DNA of 59,622 nt, from contig JAJDDQ010000007.1 in assembly GCA_029260215.1 (NCBI GenBank), positions 1-59,622 on the forward strand. The letters are read 5' to 3'. Within the stretch, counting starts at the first letter, position 1. The number at the start of each line of letters is the position of its first letter. The position numbers and the translations under genes are program-made. The notes under the pieces are model-generated. The model worked only from the letters and a program-made list of their open reading frames with translations, made no database searches and had not been told where the DNA came from. The DNA is from Phycisphaerae bacterium (GTDB lineage Bacteria > Planctomycetota > Phycisphaerae > UBA1845). This document shows, in pieces, positions 1 through 8,850 of this stretch.

Positions 1-261
1 CAAAACTTCCCTGTCCATGACTATCTCCCGATTGAATAAAAGATCGTAACACGCCCGGAATTCTGACAGCCCCCCGCGCCCTGCGCAAGTAAAGTGAGGC
101 GCGAATTATTCCACAGCGCCGAAGGAAATAGCCACACCCGAATCCCCGGTGCAAGGTGGGACAATCGAAAGGAACTTTTCACGGATAATGACTCTTCAAC
201 CGAGTGCAGTGAAAAACGCGTATCCTTAAGCTGCCTTCGGCCTATCGTACAGTGACCCGCT
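1..261. other. Left flank of the insertion sequence, no gene seen
   Basis: No open frame with plausible coding features was recognised on either strand, and no interrupted gene can be recognised by joining this flank with the sequence right of the IS at 1576. It may be intergenic DNA or the tail of something that begins outside the window. Confidence 0.4.
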
Positions 262-262
262 C

Positions 263-295
263 TTAGGATTCGCGCAAAAATAAGTTAAATGATTC
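263..295 (+). repeat. Left terminal inverted repeat of the IS
   Basis: Pairs with 1542-1574 at 30 of 33 positions; it lies just beyond the 3' end of the transposase gene and contains AATAAGTTAAATGATTC. Confidence 0.85.
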
Positions 296-1516
296 CTAGT
301 GCGGCAGAACGGCATAGTTCCACTCTCCGTGGAATATTGACGGACGGAGGCGCACTCTTGCCAGTTGTTCCGGCGTCACGGTTTCTTTCGTTGGGTATTC
401 ATTTTCATCCACTTCCGCTCGGATTCGAAGTCCTCGATCCATTTTTGTATTGCCAATAAGTTGTACGATCGAGGCGTAGCGCACCAGCCGGCGGCCACGC
501 CAGTTCCGGGTGATATGGCAGAACATGCGATGCTCGATCTTGTTCCACTTGCTGGTGCCCGGCGGGAAATGGCAGACTTCCAAACACAATCCCAGCTTGT
601 CGGACAATTCCTGCAAAGCCACTTTCCACAGACAGGTCCGGCTGCTGCTGCTGCCGCCGCAGTCTGCCGTGATCAACAACTTCTTCGCACGCGGGTATCG
701 CTTCTTGCCCATTCTTCTCCACCATCGCAGGATCGTGGCTGCGGCGAATCGAGCCGTGTCGTGATCAATGCCCACGCTCACCCAGCCTTCGTTGTGCGTG
801 ACGTCGTATACACCATAGGGAATAGCCTTCCTGACCTTCGGGTCGGGAAAGTCATGCGCCAAGACCTCGACCGGCTGTCCCTTCGGAAGCCACTCTCGAC
901 CGGCGTTCTTGTACTGGCCCACAAGCTCATTCTTCTTCGTGTCCACCGAGACCACAGGCTGGCCGCGGCGCTGAAAACGAAGAACCTGTTCGTTGATGTA
1001 GTGAAACTGGGCGTCACGGTCGGGGTGGGTGTTGCCCTCGCGTGTTTTCCGATTCCCCTGCAGATGGAACTCCTGCTCTTTCAGTTCTCGCGCCACGGTT
1101 CGCGGGCCGACCTGAAAACCCTGACGCTGCAACGCCGTCGCCAGATTGTACGTGCTCTTGCATGTCCAACGCAGGGCAGATTCCGGATCGCCGCGGGCCG
1201 TTGGTTCCACAAGCAAGTCCAATGCCTCGATTACTCCCGATTGACTGTCACGGGCACGTTTGCGACCGCCGCCCTTGCCCCGAATACGCGGAGTCGAGAA
1301 TAGGTCCTCGTCTGCAGCCGCAGCTTCTACTTCGCGGATTCCCTTGTGTACCGTCGCAGACGACATTCCCGTAGCCGCCACCACCGCCGCAATACCCCCG
1401 CGGCCCAGCGAGCGTGCCTCAGTGGCTACCCACACACGCCGGGAACGCTCATTCAGCACCTCCGACAACGAAATATATTTCTCTCTAACCCATTGCACTA
1501 CGGTGGAATCCGGCAT
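296..1516 (-). CDS. ISAzo13-family transposase (Rhodopirellula-type DDE)
   Basis: A 406-residue transposase that would cut and join the IS ends. The C-terminal half has the layout of the Rhodopirellula transposase DDE domain: candidate catalytic residues are D192 in SVDTKKNE, D285 in ITADCGGS and E328 in KWNKIEHR. The N-terminal part, up to about residue 100, looks like a helix-turn-helix DNA-binding region (GMSSATVHKGI). The length is normal for the family, no frameshift is visible, and both inverted repeats are present, so the element may still be active. The ATG lies 25 bases inside the right inverted repeat. Confidence 0.92.
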   Translation of the reverse strand: MPDSTVVQWVREKYISLSEVLNERSRRVWVATEARSLGRGGIAAVVAATGMSSATVHKGIREVEAAAADEDLFSTPRIRGKGGGRKRARDSQSGVIEALDLLVEPTARGDPESALRWTCKSTYNLATALQRQGFQVGPRTVARELKEQEFHLQGNRKTREGNTHPDRDAQFHYINEQVLRFQRRGQPVVSVDTKKNELVGQYKNAGREWLPKGQPVEVLAHDFPDPKVRKAIPYGVYDVTHNEGWVSVGIDHDTARFAAATILRWWRRMGKKRYPRAKKLLITADCGGSSSSRTCLWKVALQELSDKLGLCLEVCHFPPGTSKWNKIEHRMFCHITRNWRGRRLVRYASIVQLIGNTKMDRGLRIRAEVDENEYPTKETVTPEQLARVRLRPSIFHGEWNYAVLPH

Positions 1517-1541
1517 ACTTCTTTATCGGAGGAGTCATGCA

Positions 1542-1574
1542 GAATCATTTAACTTATTCTTGCGCGACTCCTTA
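1542..1574 (-). repeat. Right terminal inverted repeat of the IS
   Basis: The reverse complement matches 263-295 at 30 of 33 positions. It sits upstream of the transposase start and may contain its promoter. Confidence 0.85.
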
Positions 1575-1667
1575 GTCGCACCGCCGGTGGAACCAGAAAA
1601 CGGCGATCATCGTTTCGTGCTTCGTGGGTTCGCAGGTCGTTCGCGCGTCAGCGTTGACCGTGGCGCG

Positions 1668-2039
1668 TTACGCGCGAACGAATTCGAGACTTTCAACCAC
1701 CATGTCGATTTCGATTTCTCCCTCGATATGAATCGCGGTCAGCTCCTGATTCGATGCGACCAATCGCGTCAGTGAATCGTGAAACCCCTGTCTCGACTTC
1801 AACAACGCAACTTCGCTCGCGCGCCGACTCAGCCGTGACCATGTGAGTTCGCCAACGAACAGAGAATCGCCGATGTCCAGTTCCATCGAAGATTTGATCA
1901 ATACAGGATTCTTGAAAATGGCCGACACCGTTCCATGCGGCGGGAGTGTGTCCGTGAGCATTAAGGTCAAGAACCCCTGCTCGAGTTCGACGACAGCGCT
2001 CACCAGATAGAAATCCTCGATCTTCCCCGAATCATCCAT
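1668..2039 (-). CDS. Hypothetical protein, 123 residues
   Basis: An unrecognised soluble acidic protein with no signal peptide or membrane segment. The ATG at 2039 was chosen because GAGGAG lies about eight bases upstream; a longer form could begin at 2060. It follows the kelch-type surface protein on the same strand after a short gap, so both may be co-transcribed. The predicted fold appears mostly beta in the first 75 residues (alternating hydrophobic residues such as FLTLMLTDTLP), with a helix in the middle. No function can be proposed from the sequence. Confidence 0.55.
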   Translation of the reverse strand: MDDSGKIEDFYLVSAVVELEQGFLTLMLTDTLPPHGTVSAIFKNPVLIKSSMELDIGDSLFVGELTWSRLSRRASEVALLKSRQGFHDSLTRLVASNQELTAIHIEGEIEIDMVVESLEFVRA

Positions 2040-2127
2040 CCCGAGTGCTCCTCGCGACATGCCGGATCAAGCCGTTTGTCTTTTCGATTTGTCTCTTCGA
2101 TTTGTCTCATGTGTTGCGGCTGAATAC

Positions 2128-4248
2128 CTACGCGATGTTGATCCGACGACTGTCGCGCCGACCAAGAACGACGGTAGCTGCGATTATGAGGAACAAGATC
2201 AATATGACAGTTCCCCATGTCGAAATCGTGGGGATCGTCGGCGCGCAAGGCCCCGCTTGGCAGGTGAACCCCTGCACGCCCGTTTGATCTATGCAAAGCG
2301 CGTTGCATGCAAGCTCGCCATCGACGCAGGCGGCTGATTCACCAGAACCCTGAAAGCCGTTCAGGCACGTGCATGTCCAACAGTTGACCGGGCAAGCACC
2401 GCCCGCAAAGCAGGCTACGTCGTCTCCCAGATAAGTTTGATCGAGGTTGGCTTCACAAACTGCCTGCGTCTCAATCGAACAGAATCCGCTTGAGTTACAG
2501 CACGCGCCCGTCGTCGGGCCTGGCGCTTCGACGATTCTGACAATCCTGGCCTCCGATGGTATGTCATCGACCATCGCGAAGAGCATGTAATGGCCCAGCA
2601 TTGCGACGTTGGCGTCAGCCGGCACGGTGGCGGTGACTGTTGTGCCATTTTGCTGAACGGGAAGAACGAGTCGTCGCGGGATTCCGCCGTCCACCCAGTG
2701 CGTGGTCGTCTGAGTTCCGATCAGCACGACGCTCGTCAACTGAGTTTCGAGGGCGAGGTCCACTGTGAATTGCACTCCGCGCGGCAGGTCATTGCTGGAC
2801 ACGTTCGAGATTTCCGGCCGCACGCCACGGAAAAGATAGGGCGGAGAATACGCTTCAATATCCGCGGATGTCGGGCCGGTCTGAAACTGAATCACCGTGC
2901 CCCCGGTTGTCACGACGCGCCCGTCCGGCACGAGCAGTGTCACACCGTGATACTCGCGGTTCCACGTCATGTCAGCCACACGTCGCCACGTGTCCAGACC
3001 CGGGTCGTAAAGGTCGCACCAGCGCACGACACCCAGCACATTGCCGACTGGTGGCGGATTGACTTCCGTCTGACCTCCGCCGACGAAAATTCTGCCATCC
3101 GGAAGCTGCACCACCTCCGTTTGATATCGAACAAGACCCGGATTCGACGTGAAACTCCAGCTCTCGGTCGCCGGGTCATAAACTTCGCCCATCATCGTGT
3201 TGTTGTCGGGGCCGCTGACGACTCCGATCGCCAGCGCCCGCCCGTCCGCAAGAACGATGAGCGAGTGGTCGGAGTGGCCTGGGTAGAATCGGTTGGGCTG
3301 GTTGAAATCTCCGGTCAGCCGCCATTGTTCAGAGATTGGGTTGTAAAGCTGCGGAGGCGACCACGTCGCGAGAACCTCGCCGGTGTACAGCATCGCGACC
3401 GGCGTGAACTCGCTGGGGTTCAGCATCGAACCGGTGTAGCTCCATGTTTCCGTGGCCGGGTCGAATCGTTCGCACGTGTCCGTACGTGACGCGTCGCAGC
3501 ATTGCCCGCCGCCCATGACCAGGAACGAACCGTCCGCCAAACGTGCAAGCCCAGGATACCAGCGACCGACGTTGTGTTGCAGGTCGGCCAATAGTTGCCA
3601 CGTTTCTGATGTCGGGTTCCACTTTTTGGTCCAGGGAACTGCGTTGGTAAACGCGCCGGGGTTGGCTGGGCTTTGGCCGCCCATCATGATGATCTGCCCG
3701 TCGCTTGTCAGGCTTGCGTTTTGGCACCCCTGGTGGCTTGGCGAACCGGATGGAAACGATCGATTGCCGGTTGCAGGGTCAAACAGAATCGGATCCGTGG
3801 TGTCGTGGCAGTAGAAGATTTGGCCGTCAGGCAGCAGGATTCCGATATCCGAAGCGTCCAGAAACTCGGGGGCCGTCGAGCCGATGATAGCCCATTGTCC
3901 CGGGTGCGACTCCTGGTCGAGATCGAAATCGCGCAGCTGAGCCACCGCGCCCAGCGTGATCGATGCTTCGATGTAATCGAAACCCACAGCCGCACAGCCG
4001 AGTTGATACACGCCGGCTGGTACGCCGTCGATGGAATACACCCCAGCCGCATCGCTTCGCGCTTCCGCAAAGAAGCTCAACGAGGGTGTGAACAGCGTAA
4101 CTCTGGCGTTAGGAACAACATCGTTTGGAGGCGAAGCCAACCGCACCGACCCGCCAACCGTCGCACCAGCCGCTGCCTGCGTCAGCCCCAGGCACGCCAC
4201 GAAAACCCCAGCACAACCCAATCCCCTCGAACGGCTTACCCACGTCAT
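2128..4248 (-). CDS. Galactose oxidase-like kelch protein with IPTL-CTERM tail
   Basis: A secreted 706-residue protein. From the N-terminus it shows a signal peptide (GVFVACLGLTQAAAGA), a carboxypeptidase-regulatory-like beta-sandwich (about 30-105), a kelch/galactose-oxidase beta-propeller with repeated DGR/DG motifs followed by YDPATESW-type strands (about 110-470), and an E-set domain of the galactose-oxidase C-terminal type (about 475-580). Then come a Cys-rich stretch beginning GACCNSSGFC, and a C-terminal IPTISTWG motif, hydrophobic helix and Arg-rich end, which is the IPTL-CTERM sorting signal. The family contains copper radical oxidases, but I could not confirm the copper ligands, so activity is uncertain. 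The start at 4248 has AGGGGACA just upstream; a longer frame to 4299 would put extra residues before the signal peptide. Confidence 0.82.
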   Translation of the reverse strand: MTWVSRSRGLGCAGVFVACLGLTQAAAGATVGGSVRLASPPNDVVPNARVTLFTPSLSFFAEARSDAAGVYSIDGVPAGVYQLGCAAVGFDYIEASITLGAVAQLRDFDLDQESHPGQWAIIGSTAPEFLDASDIGILLPDGQIFYCHDTTDPILFDPATGNRSFPSGSPSHQGCQNASLTSDGQIIMMGGQSPANPGAFTNAVPWTKKWNPTSETWQLLADLQHNVGRWYPGLARLADGSFLVMGGGQCCDASRTDTCERFDPATETWSYTGSMLNPSEFTPVAMLYTGEVLATWSPPQLYNPISEQWRLTGDFNQPNRFYPGHSDHSLIVLADGRALAIGVVSGPDNNTMMGEVYDPATESWSFTSNPGLVRYQTEVVQLPDGRIFVGGGQTEVNPPPVGNVLGVVRWCDLYDPGLDTWRRVADMTWNREYHGVTLLVPDGRVVTTGGTVIQFQTGPTSADIEAYSPPYLFRGVRPEISNVSSNDLPRGVQFTVDLALETQLTSVVLIGTQTTTHWVDGGIPRRLVLPVQQNGTTVTATVPADANVAMLGHYMLFAMVDDIPSEARIVRIVEAPGPTTGACCNSSGFCSIETQAVCEANLDQTYLGDDVACFAGGACPVNCWTCTCLNGFQGSGESAACVDGELACNALCIDQTGVQGFTCQAGPCAPTIPTISTWGTVILILFLIIAATVVLGRRDSRRINIA

Positions 4249-4432
4249 CCGCTTGTCCCCTGTGTAGTAGTGTAAGAAAACCCAACTCGAAATCCCCATT
4301 TTCCACTATAGCGTTCGGCGGCAAGCATTGATAGACAGTGCGGTTGATACACGATTTCGCCGGTGCGAAAGTCACGTATTACCGGTACCTTAGCTTGCTG
4401 GTGTGTTTTGTGAATCCAGGCGGAGATCAACT

Positions 4433-5188
4433 GTGCGTTGGAAGAAAAATTGGTATCTCGTTCATCGATGGCTGGGGCTGATCGTCGGCCTGCAACTCCT
4501 GGCGTGGAGCATCGGCGGTTTCGCGTTCAGCATTATGCAGATAAAAAGCGTGCGCGGCGAAACCGATATGAACCGGCACGAAGAGCCGGTGATTGATGTC
4601 GGCAGTGTCCAACTCTCACCGGCCCAAGCCGTCGAGCGTGCATCCACGGAAGCCGACCTCTCCGCCTCCGTTCAAAGGATCGTGCTTCGCACACGTCGCG
4701 GACATGTTGTGTACGAGCTTATCGGAGCGGACGACAAACCTTTGGCATCGGTGAACGCCGCGAACGGAGACGTAACCCGGCGCATCAGCGAGCGCGAAGC
4801 GGAAGCGGCTGCTGTGAACGACTTCGCAACCGAAGTGACCGCAGCCTCCATCGAGTTTCTGGAAGGCGAACCGCCTCCCGAGTTCCGCCGAGGCCGAATG
4901 CCCGTCTATCGCGTCGATCTCGATCACCCGAAGCAGCCGCACATCTACGTCTGCCCGGTCACGGGCGAGGTCCTCACTCGCCGGAACAACCTGTGGCGAA
5001 TCTTCGATTTCTTTTGGATGCTGCACATCATGGACTACGGAGCGCGCAGCAATTTCAACCACCCGCTTCTGACCGGGATGAGCGCGCTCGCGATCCTGAC
5101 CTCAGCCAGCGGCCTCATTCTATGGTGGTGGCGAATTCCTCGATTGACCGGTCGAGCTGATCGCAAGAAAGCGGCAGCCGGCAGATAG
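4433..5188 (+). CDS. PepSY-domain membrane protein
   Basis: A 251-residue protein of the PepSY-associated transmembrane family, often linked to iron or siderophore reduction. It has an N-terminal membrane helix (YLVHRWLGLIVGLQLLAWSI), two periplasmic PepSY-like units (about 60-115 and 120-185, with YVCPVTGEVLTRR), and a C-terminal helix after the HIMDY segment (LTGMSALAILTSASGLIL). Family members with four helices exist, so this is a short form. The GTG at 4433 was chosen because GGAG lies seven bases upstream; an in-frame GTG at 4403 is also possible. It is divergent from the kelch gene and has no partner that would fix its substrate. Confidence 0.75.
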   Translation: MRWKKNWYLVHRWLGLIVGLQLLAWSIGGFAFSIMQIKSVRGETDMNRHEEPVIDVGSVQLSPAQAVERASTEADLSASVQRIVLRTRRGHVVYELIGADDKPLASVNAANGDVTRRISEREAEAAAVNDFATEVTAASIEFLEGEPPPEFRRGRMPVYRVDLDHPKQPHIYVCPVTGEVLTRRNNLWRIFDFFWMLHIMDYGARSNFNHPLLTGMSALAILTSASGLILWWWRIPRLTGRADRKKAAAGR

Positions 5189-5404
5189 CGATTACGAATT
5201 CAGGGCCTCTACCCGCAAGCGTACGTCCGAAAACCCCAAGAAAAGGTGACAAGAGTCAGAGCCTGTGCCCGGCGTCCCGACGATGGCGGATTCGTTTTGC
5301 TCTTGCGAAACTTGATGAGATTTACAGTTTCACAGGCACTCGATAGCCGATCCAATTCGGAGCCTCCGCGTGGTGAGGCTTGCGACTCCACACAAGGTCC
5401 GAGA

Positions 5405-5911
5405 ATGCGACGTTCGACATTCGATACGCGACGGGGCTTCTCGCTTGTTGAGCTGGTGATCGTCATCGTCATCATCGGCATTATCGCCGCCATAGACGTT
5501 CCCCGTGTTAGCCGTGGGGCGAGCGCGGCGAACGACGCAGCCTTGAGAGCCAGCCTTCACACTTTGCGAGCGTGCATAAGCATGTACGCTGCCGAGCATG
5601 AAGGCGCCTTGCCGGGAGAGGATGGCAAGTCGAAAACAGCCAAAAAACAGTTGACCAAGAACACCGACATTCTCGGCAACGTCGGCAACACGCCCGGCGT
5701 GCATATCTACGGCCCCTATCTCCTCAGAATCCCGCTGATCTCCGTCGGCCCAAACATTGGGGCCAAGAAAATGAGGATGACCTTGGACAGTCCGCCTCTG
5801 GTGGACGAAAGCAAGAAAAATCATGGTTGGGTGTACAACTATACAACCGGAGAGATCATCGCCAATACCGATGACCTCGACGCAAACGGGGTCGGCTACG
5901 ACACCTATTGA
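5405..5911 (+). CDS. Type II secretion/type IV pilin-like pseudopilin
   Basis: A 168-residue prepilin-like protein. The N-terminus TRRGFSLVELVIVIVIIGII is a class III prepilin signal: cleavage would follow the Gly, leaving Phe1 and Glu5, followed by the hydrophobic assembly helix. The rest is a polar globular domain as in planctomycete 'type II secretion system protein' paralogues. The ATG at 5405 gives the usual short leader; the longer frame starting at 5246 would put over 60 residues before the cleavage site. There is no neighbouring pilus or secretion operon, as is common for stand-alone planctomycete pseudopilins. Confidence 0.85.
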   Translation: MRRSTFDTRRGFSLVELVIVIVIIGIIAAIDVPRVSRGASAANDAALRASLHTLRACISMYAAEHEGALPGEDGKSKTAKKQLTKNTDILGNVGNTPGVHIYGPYLLRIPLISVGPNIGAKKMRMTLDSPPLVDESKKNHGWVYNYTTGEIIANTDDLDANGVGYDTY

Positions 5912-6019
5912 TCCGCGAGCATATGCTCGATGAACCTTGGCGTTGCATAAAACCACATGTCGAAGCAGGCATTTTGTGCAGTTTTTCGGTGCGAGACAGG
6001 TGTGAGCGACGTAGCATCC

Positions 6020-6043
6020 GCGCGGACTGAAGTCCGCGGCTCG
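6020..6043 (+). repeat. Intergenic hairpin repeat, class I copy 1
   Basis: An inverted repeat with arms CGCGGACT and AGTCCGCG around GA, followed by the tail GCTCG. It matches a second copy at 43902-43925 (opposite strand) at 20 of 24 positions; the four differing bases are two compensatory base pairs in the stem. Confidence 0.75.
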
Positions 6044-6075
6044 TAACAATTTGACCGAAACCGCTATTGGCGAAA

Positions 6076-7542
6076 CTACCGCGCTGGGTTGCAAAGCGGA
6101 CTTAGCCGATTGTAATCTGTTCCTTCCAAAAACCGATGCGCTATCGCTAGCAGCCGATCTTCCTCAAACCATCGTCCCATCAGTTGCAACCCAATCGGCA
6201 TACCGTCTTCATCAAACCCACACGGAATGCTGATCGCCGGCAGGCCGGCTAGATTCGCCGATGTCGTGTACACGTCAGCCAGGTACATCGCCAGCGGGTC
6301 GTCCGTCTTCTCTCCCACGCGAAACGCCGTCGTCGGTGCCACGGGCGACGCGATCACATCCACTTTCTCAAACGCCTTTTCAAAGTCCCGCCGAATCAGC
6401 GTGCGCACTTGCAATGCTTTTTTGTAGTAAGCGTCGTAGTAGCCGCTCGAAAGAACGTACGTACCCAGCATGATTCGCCGCTTGACCTCAGCCCCAAAGC
6501 CCTCAACGCGCGAATGAGAATAGAGTTCGAAAATATCGTCCGCCCGCGAAGTGCGATGGCCGTAATGCACACCGTCGTACCGGGCCAAATTGCTCGAAGC
6601 CTCCGCCGTCGCGATGATATAGTAGCACGCGATAGCATATTCCATGTGCGGCAGCCGAATGTCCACCGTCTCCGCCCCAAGCTCGCCAAGCCGACCGATA
6701 CCCGCCTCCACAGACGCCCGCACCGACCCCGCCAACCCCTCCCCGAAGCACTCGGAGGCCACTCCCACGGAAAAGGGGTCGGGAGTCGTTTCTCCGTCTG
6801 CGATGCCTGAAATGAACGGGCGACCCCGAACGTTCGTCGAATCTCGTGCATCGTCCCCCGCTATCACCGAGAGCACGATGGCTGCGTCGCGCGCATCGCG
6901 CGTGATAGGCCCGATCTGATCCAGACTGCTCCCGAACGCCACCAACCCATACCGCGAAACACGCCCGTACGTCGGCTTCAAACCCACCACGCCGTTAAAC
7001 GAAGCTGGCAACCGGATCGATCCCCCTGTGTCGCTGCCCAAAGCACAAGGCACCATGCCAGCCGCCACCGCGACAGCCGACCCGCCCGACGAACCGCCAG
7101 CCACCCGATCCGGCGACCACGCGTTCACCGTGCGAAACAAGGCGCTGTTCTCGTTGCTGCTGCCCATGGCGAACTCGTCGAGATTCGTCTTGCCCACCAC
7201 GATCGCCCCAGCCGACCTAAGTCGTTCGACCACACCAGCCTCATAAGGCGACGTGTAATCCTCGAGCATGCGCGACGCACATGTCGTGGGCAGGTTCAGC
7301 GTGCAGATGTTGTCCTTGATCGCCACCGGCACGCCCGCCAACGGACCAACCCGCTCACCCGCCGCCAACCGCCGGTCCACTTCGTCCGCCGCCGCCAACG
7401 CCCCCTCGCCATCGACGCAGACAAACGCTCGCACCTGCGCATCACGCGCGGCGATCGCGGCCAGCGATTCCGCCACAACAGCCCGCGCCGTCGTCTCACC
7501 CTTGCCAATGGCCGTCACAATGTCGTAAACGCTTTGATTCAT
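6076..7542 (-). CDS. gatA: Glutamyl/aspartyl-tRNA(Gln/Asn) amidotransferase subunit A
   Basis: The glutaminase/amidase subunit of the GatCAB complex, which converts Glu-tRNA(Gln) and Asp-tRNA(Asn) to the amidated forms using ammonia released from glutamine. At 488 residues it has the family length. The amidase-signature triad is in place: K76 in AIKDNIC, S151 in GGSSGGS and S175 in SDTGGSIR. No gatC or gatB lies next to it; the nearest same-strand gene is panC upstream, about 190 bases away, so gatA seems to be expressed separately from its partners. Confidence 0.96.
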   Translation of the reverse strand: MNQSVYDIVTAIGKGETTARAVVAESLAAIAARDAQVRAFVCVDGEGALAAADEVDRRLAAGERVGPLAGVPVAIKDNICTLNLPTTCASRMLEDYTSPYEAGVVERLRSAGAIVVGKTNLDEFAMGSSNENSALFRTVNAWSPDRVAGGSSGGSAVAVAAGMVPCALGSDTGGSIRLPASFNGVVGLKPTYGRVSRYGLVAFGSSLDQIGPITRDARDAAIVLSVIAGDDARDSTNVRGRPFISGIADGETTPDPFSVGVASECFGEGLAGSVRASVEAGIGRLGELGAETVDIRLPHMEYAIACYYIIATAEASSNLARYDGVHYGHRTSRADDIFELYSHSRVEGFGAEVKRRIMLGTYVLSSGYYDAYYKKALQVRTLIRRDFEKAFEKVDVIASPVAPTTAFRVGEKTDDPLAMYLADVYTTSANLAGLPAISIPCGFDEDGMPIGLQLMGRWFEEDRLLAIAHRFLEGTDYNRLSPLCNPAR

Positions 7543-7730
7543 CGCCCAGTCCGCCGGATCGCCCGCCCACCGGAATTGCCCACAAGAGCTTCTCCACCGA
7601 GCAAGCCTTCGCCGATTGTAACGAACACCGACGACCTTGTAATGCGACCGCCACCCGTAGCGACTAAAATGCGCTCATGGCTGCGCTACACCCAGCCATG
7701 CCACACATTCCACTTCACACGGCCTAAGAG

Positions 7731-8582
7731 TTAATCACGCGAACCGAGCGGCATGTTGTCGATCAGGCGACAGGCACCCAGCCGGACAGCCATGCAGATG
7801 CGGGCGGAACGATCCACGAAGCCCAGCGGCGACAGCGTCTCCGCGTCAACGATGCTCACATAGTCGATGTCTGTGAGGCCCCCGCGTTCGAGTTCGTCCA
7901 TCATCCGTTCAATCAAGCGATTCGCGCATCGTTCGCCGCTTTCGAAATCCTTCTCCGCCAAGCGCATGGCCCGAAAGAGTGAGACCGCCCGCTGACGTTG
8001 CTCGGGCGTCAGGTAAGCGTTGCGGCTTGAGACCGCCAGCCCGCCGGGTTCGCGCACGATCGGGCAAGGCACGATTTCCATCGGAATGCCAAGTTCGAGG
8101 ACCACGTGCTCGATGATCTTGAATTGCTGGTAGTCCTTTTCCCCGAAAAAAGATTTCTGTGCAGGCACGATGGCGAAGAGCCTCGCGACCACAGTGGCCA
8201 CCCCGTCAAAATGTCCCGCGCGATGCCGGCCGCAAAGCCCGTTACCCAGTTCCCCGGCGCGCACGGTCGCCGAGGTTCCTTCGGGATACATTTCCTTGAC
8301 AGGCGGTGTGAATACCAGATCGACGCCCTCGTCGCGACAAAACTCCAGATCGGCTTCGATAGGGCGAGGGTAACGATCGAAGTCCTCACCGCGCGAGAAC
8401 TGAGTTGGATTGACGAAGATGCTCACCGCGACCGAATCGCACTGACTCGTGGCGGCACGAATCAAGGAACGATGGCCGACATGCAACGCACCCATCGTGG
8501 GAACGAAGCCAACAGTCCGCCCATTTTTCTTCCTGTCTGTCACCACGCCGCGCATCTCGTCGGCGTTCAATGTGGTCTGCAT
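7731..8582 (-). CDS. panC: Pantothenate synthetase
   Basis: ATP-dependent ligation of pantoate and beta-alanine to pantothenate, the last step before coenzyme A synthesis. The nucleotidyltransferase motifs are all visible: PTMGALHVGH (HIGH-like), FVNPTQF, RYPR, the GRHRAGHFDGVATVV segment, FGEKDYQQ and the KMSK-like VSSRN. The start at 8582 gives 283 residues, the usual length, and GGGAAT lies upstream; the frame could extend to 8660 but those residues do not resemble the family. It stands alone without panB or panD. Confidence 0.96.
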   Translation of the reverse strand: MQTTLNADEMRGVVTDRKKNGRTVGFVPTMGALHVGHRSLIRAATSQCDSVAVSIFVNPTQFSRGEDFDRYPRPIEADLEFCRDEGVDLVFTPPVKEMYPEGTSATVRAGELGNGLCGRHRAGHFDGVATVVARLFAIVPAQKSFFGEKDYQQFKIIEHVVLELGIPMEIVPCPIVREPGGLAVSSRNAYLTPEQRQRAVSLFRAMRLAEKDFESGERCANRLIERMMDELERGGLTDIDYVSIVDAETLSPLGFVDRSARICMAVRLGACRLIDNMPLGSRD

Positions 8583-8850
8583 GTCATTCCCGATCGCGGT
8601 CGCAGGCGGCACCCAACACGATGCAGACCATGATGGACGTGCTGGTGCTTTGTCAACCATCGTGCGACGTGAACAGACGAACAGAGCCGCGTCCGTAAGG
8701 GAGCGGTGGACCGCGATAACCGTCTGTTACGCCCGTTCTCGCACGCACCGTCACAATTCAAATCACCCGTCAATTCACGCATGACACTGCACCAATGCCC
8801 CGGCGCAGCTCACCGAACTGACGCGACCGAAACACCAAGCGGTCTCAGCC

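Larger units (their letters stand above)
262..1575 (-). mobile_element. ISAzo13-family insertion sequence
   Basis: A complete-looking IS of about 1.3 kb with a single transposase gene on the minus strand. The ends form an imperfect terminal inverted repeat: 263-295 against the reverse complement of 1542-1574 agrees at 30 of 33 positions, sharing the core AATAAGTTAAATGATTC. No convincing target-site duplication is visible in the immediate flanks, so the exact boundary may be off by a base or two. Confidence 0.85.

Noticed and set aside
365-1303. 312-residue open frame on the plus strand
   Set aside because: It lies opposite the transposase and has no recognisable features; a shadow frame.
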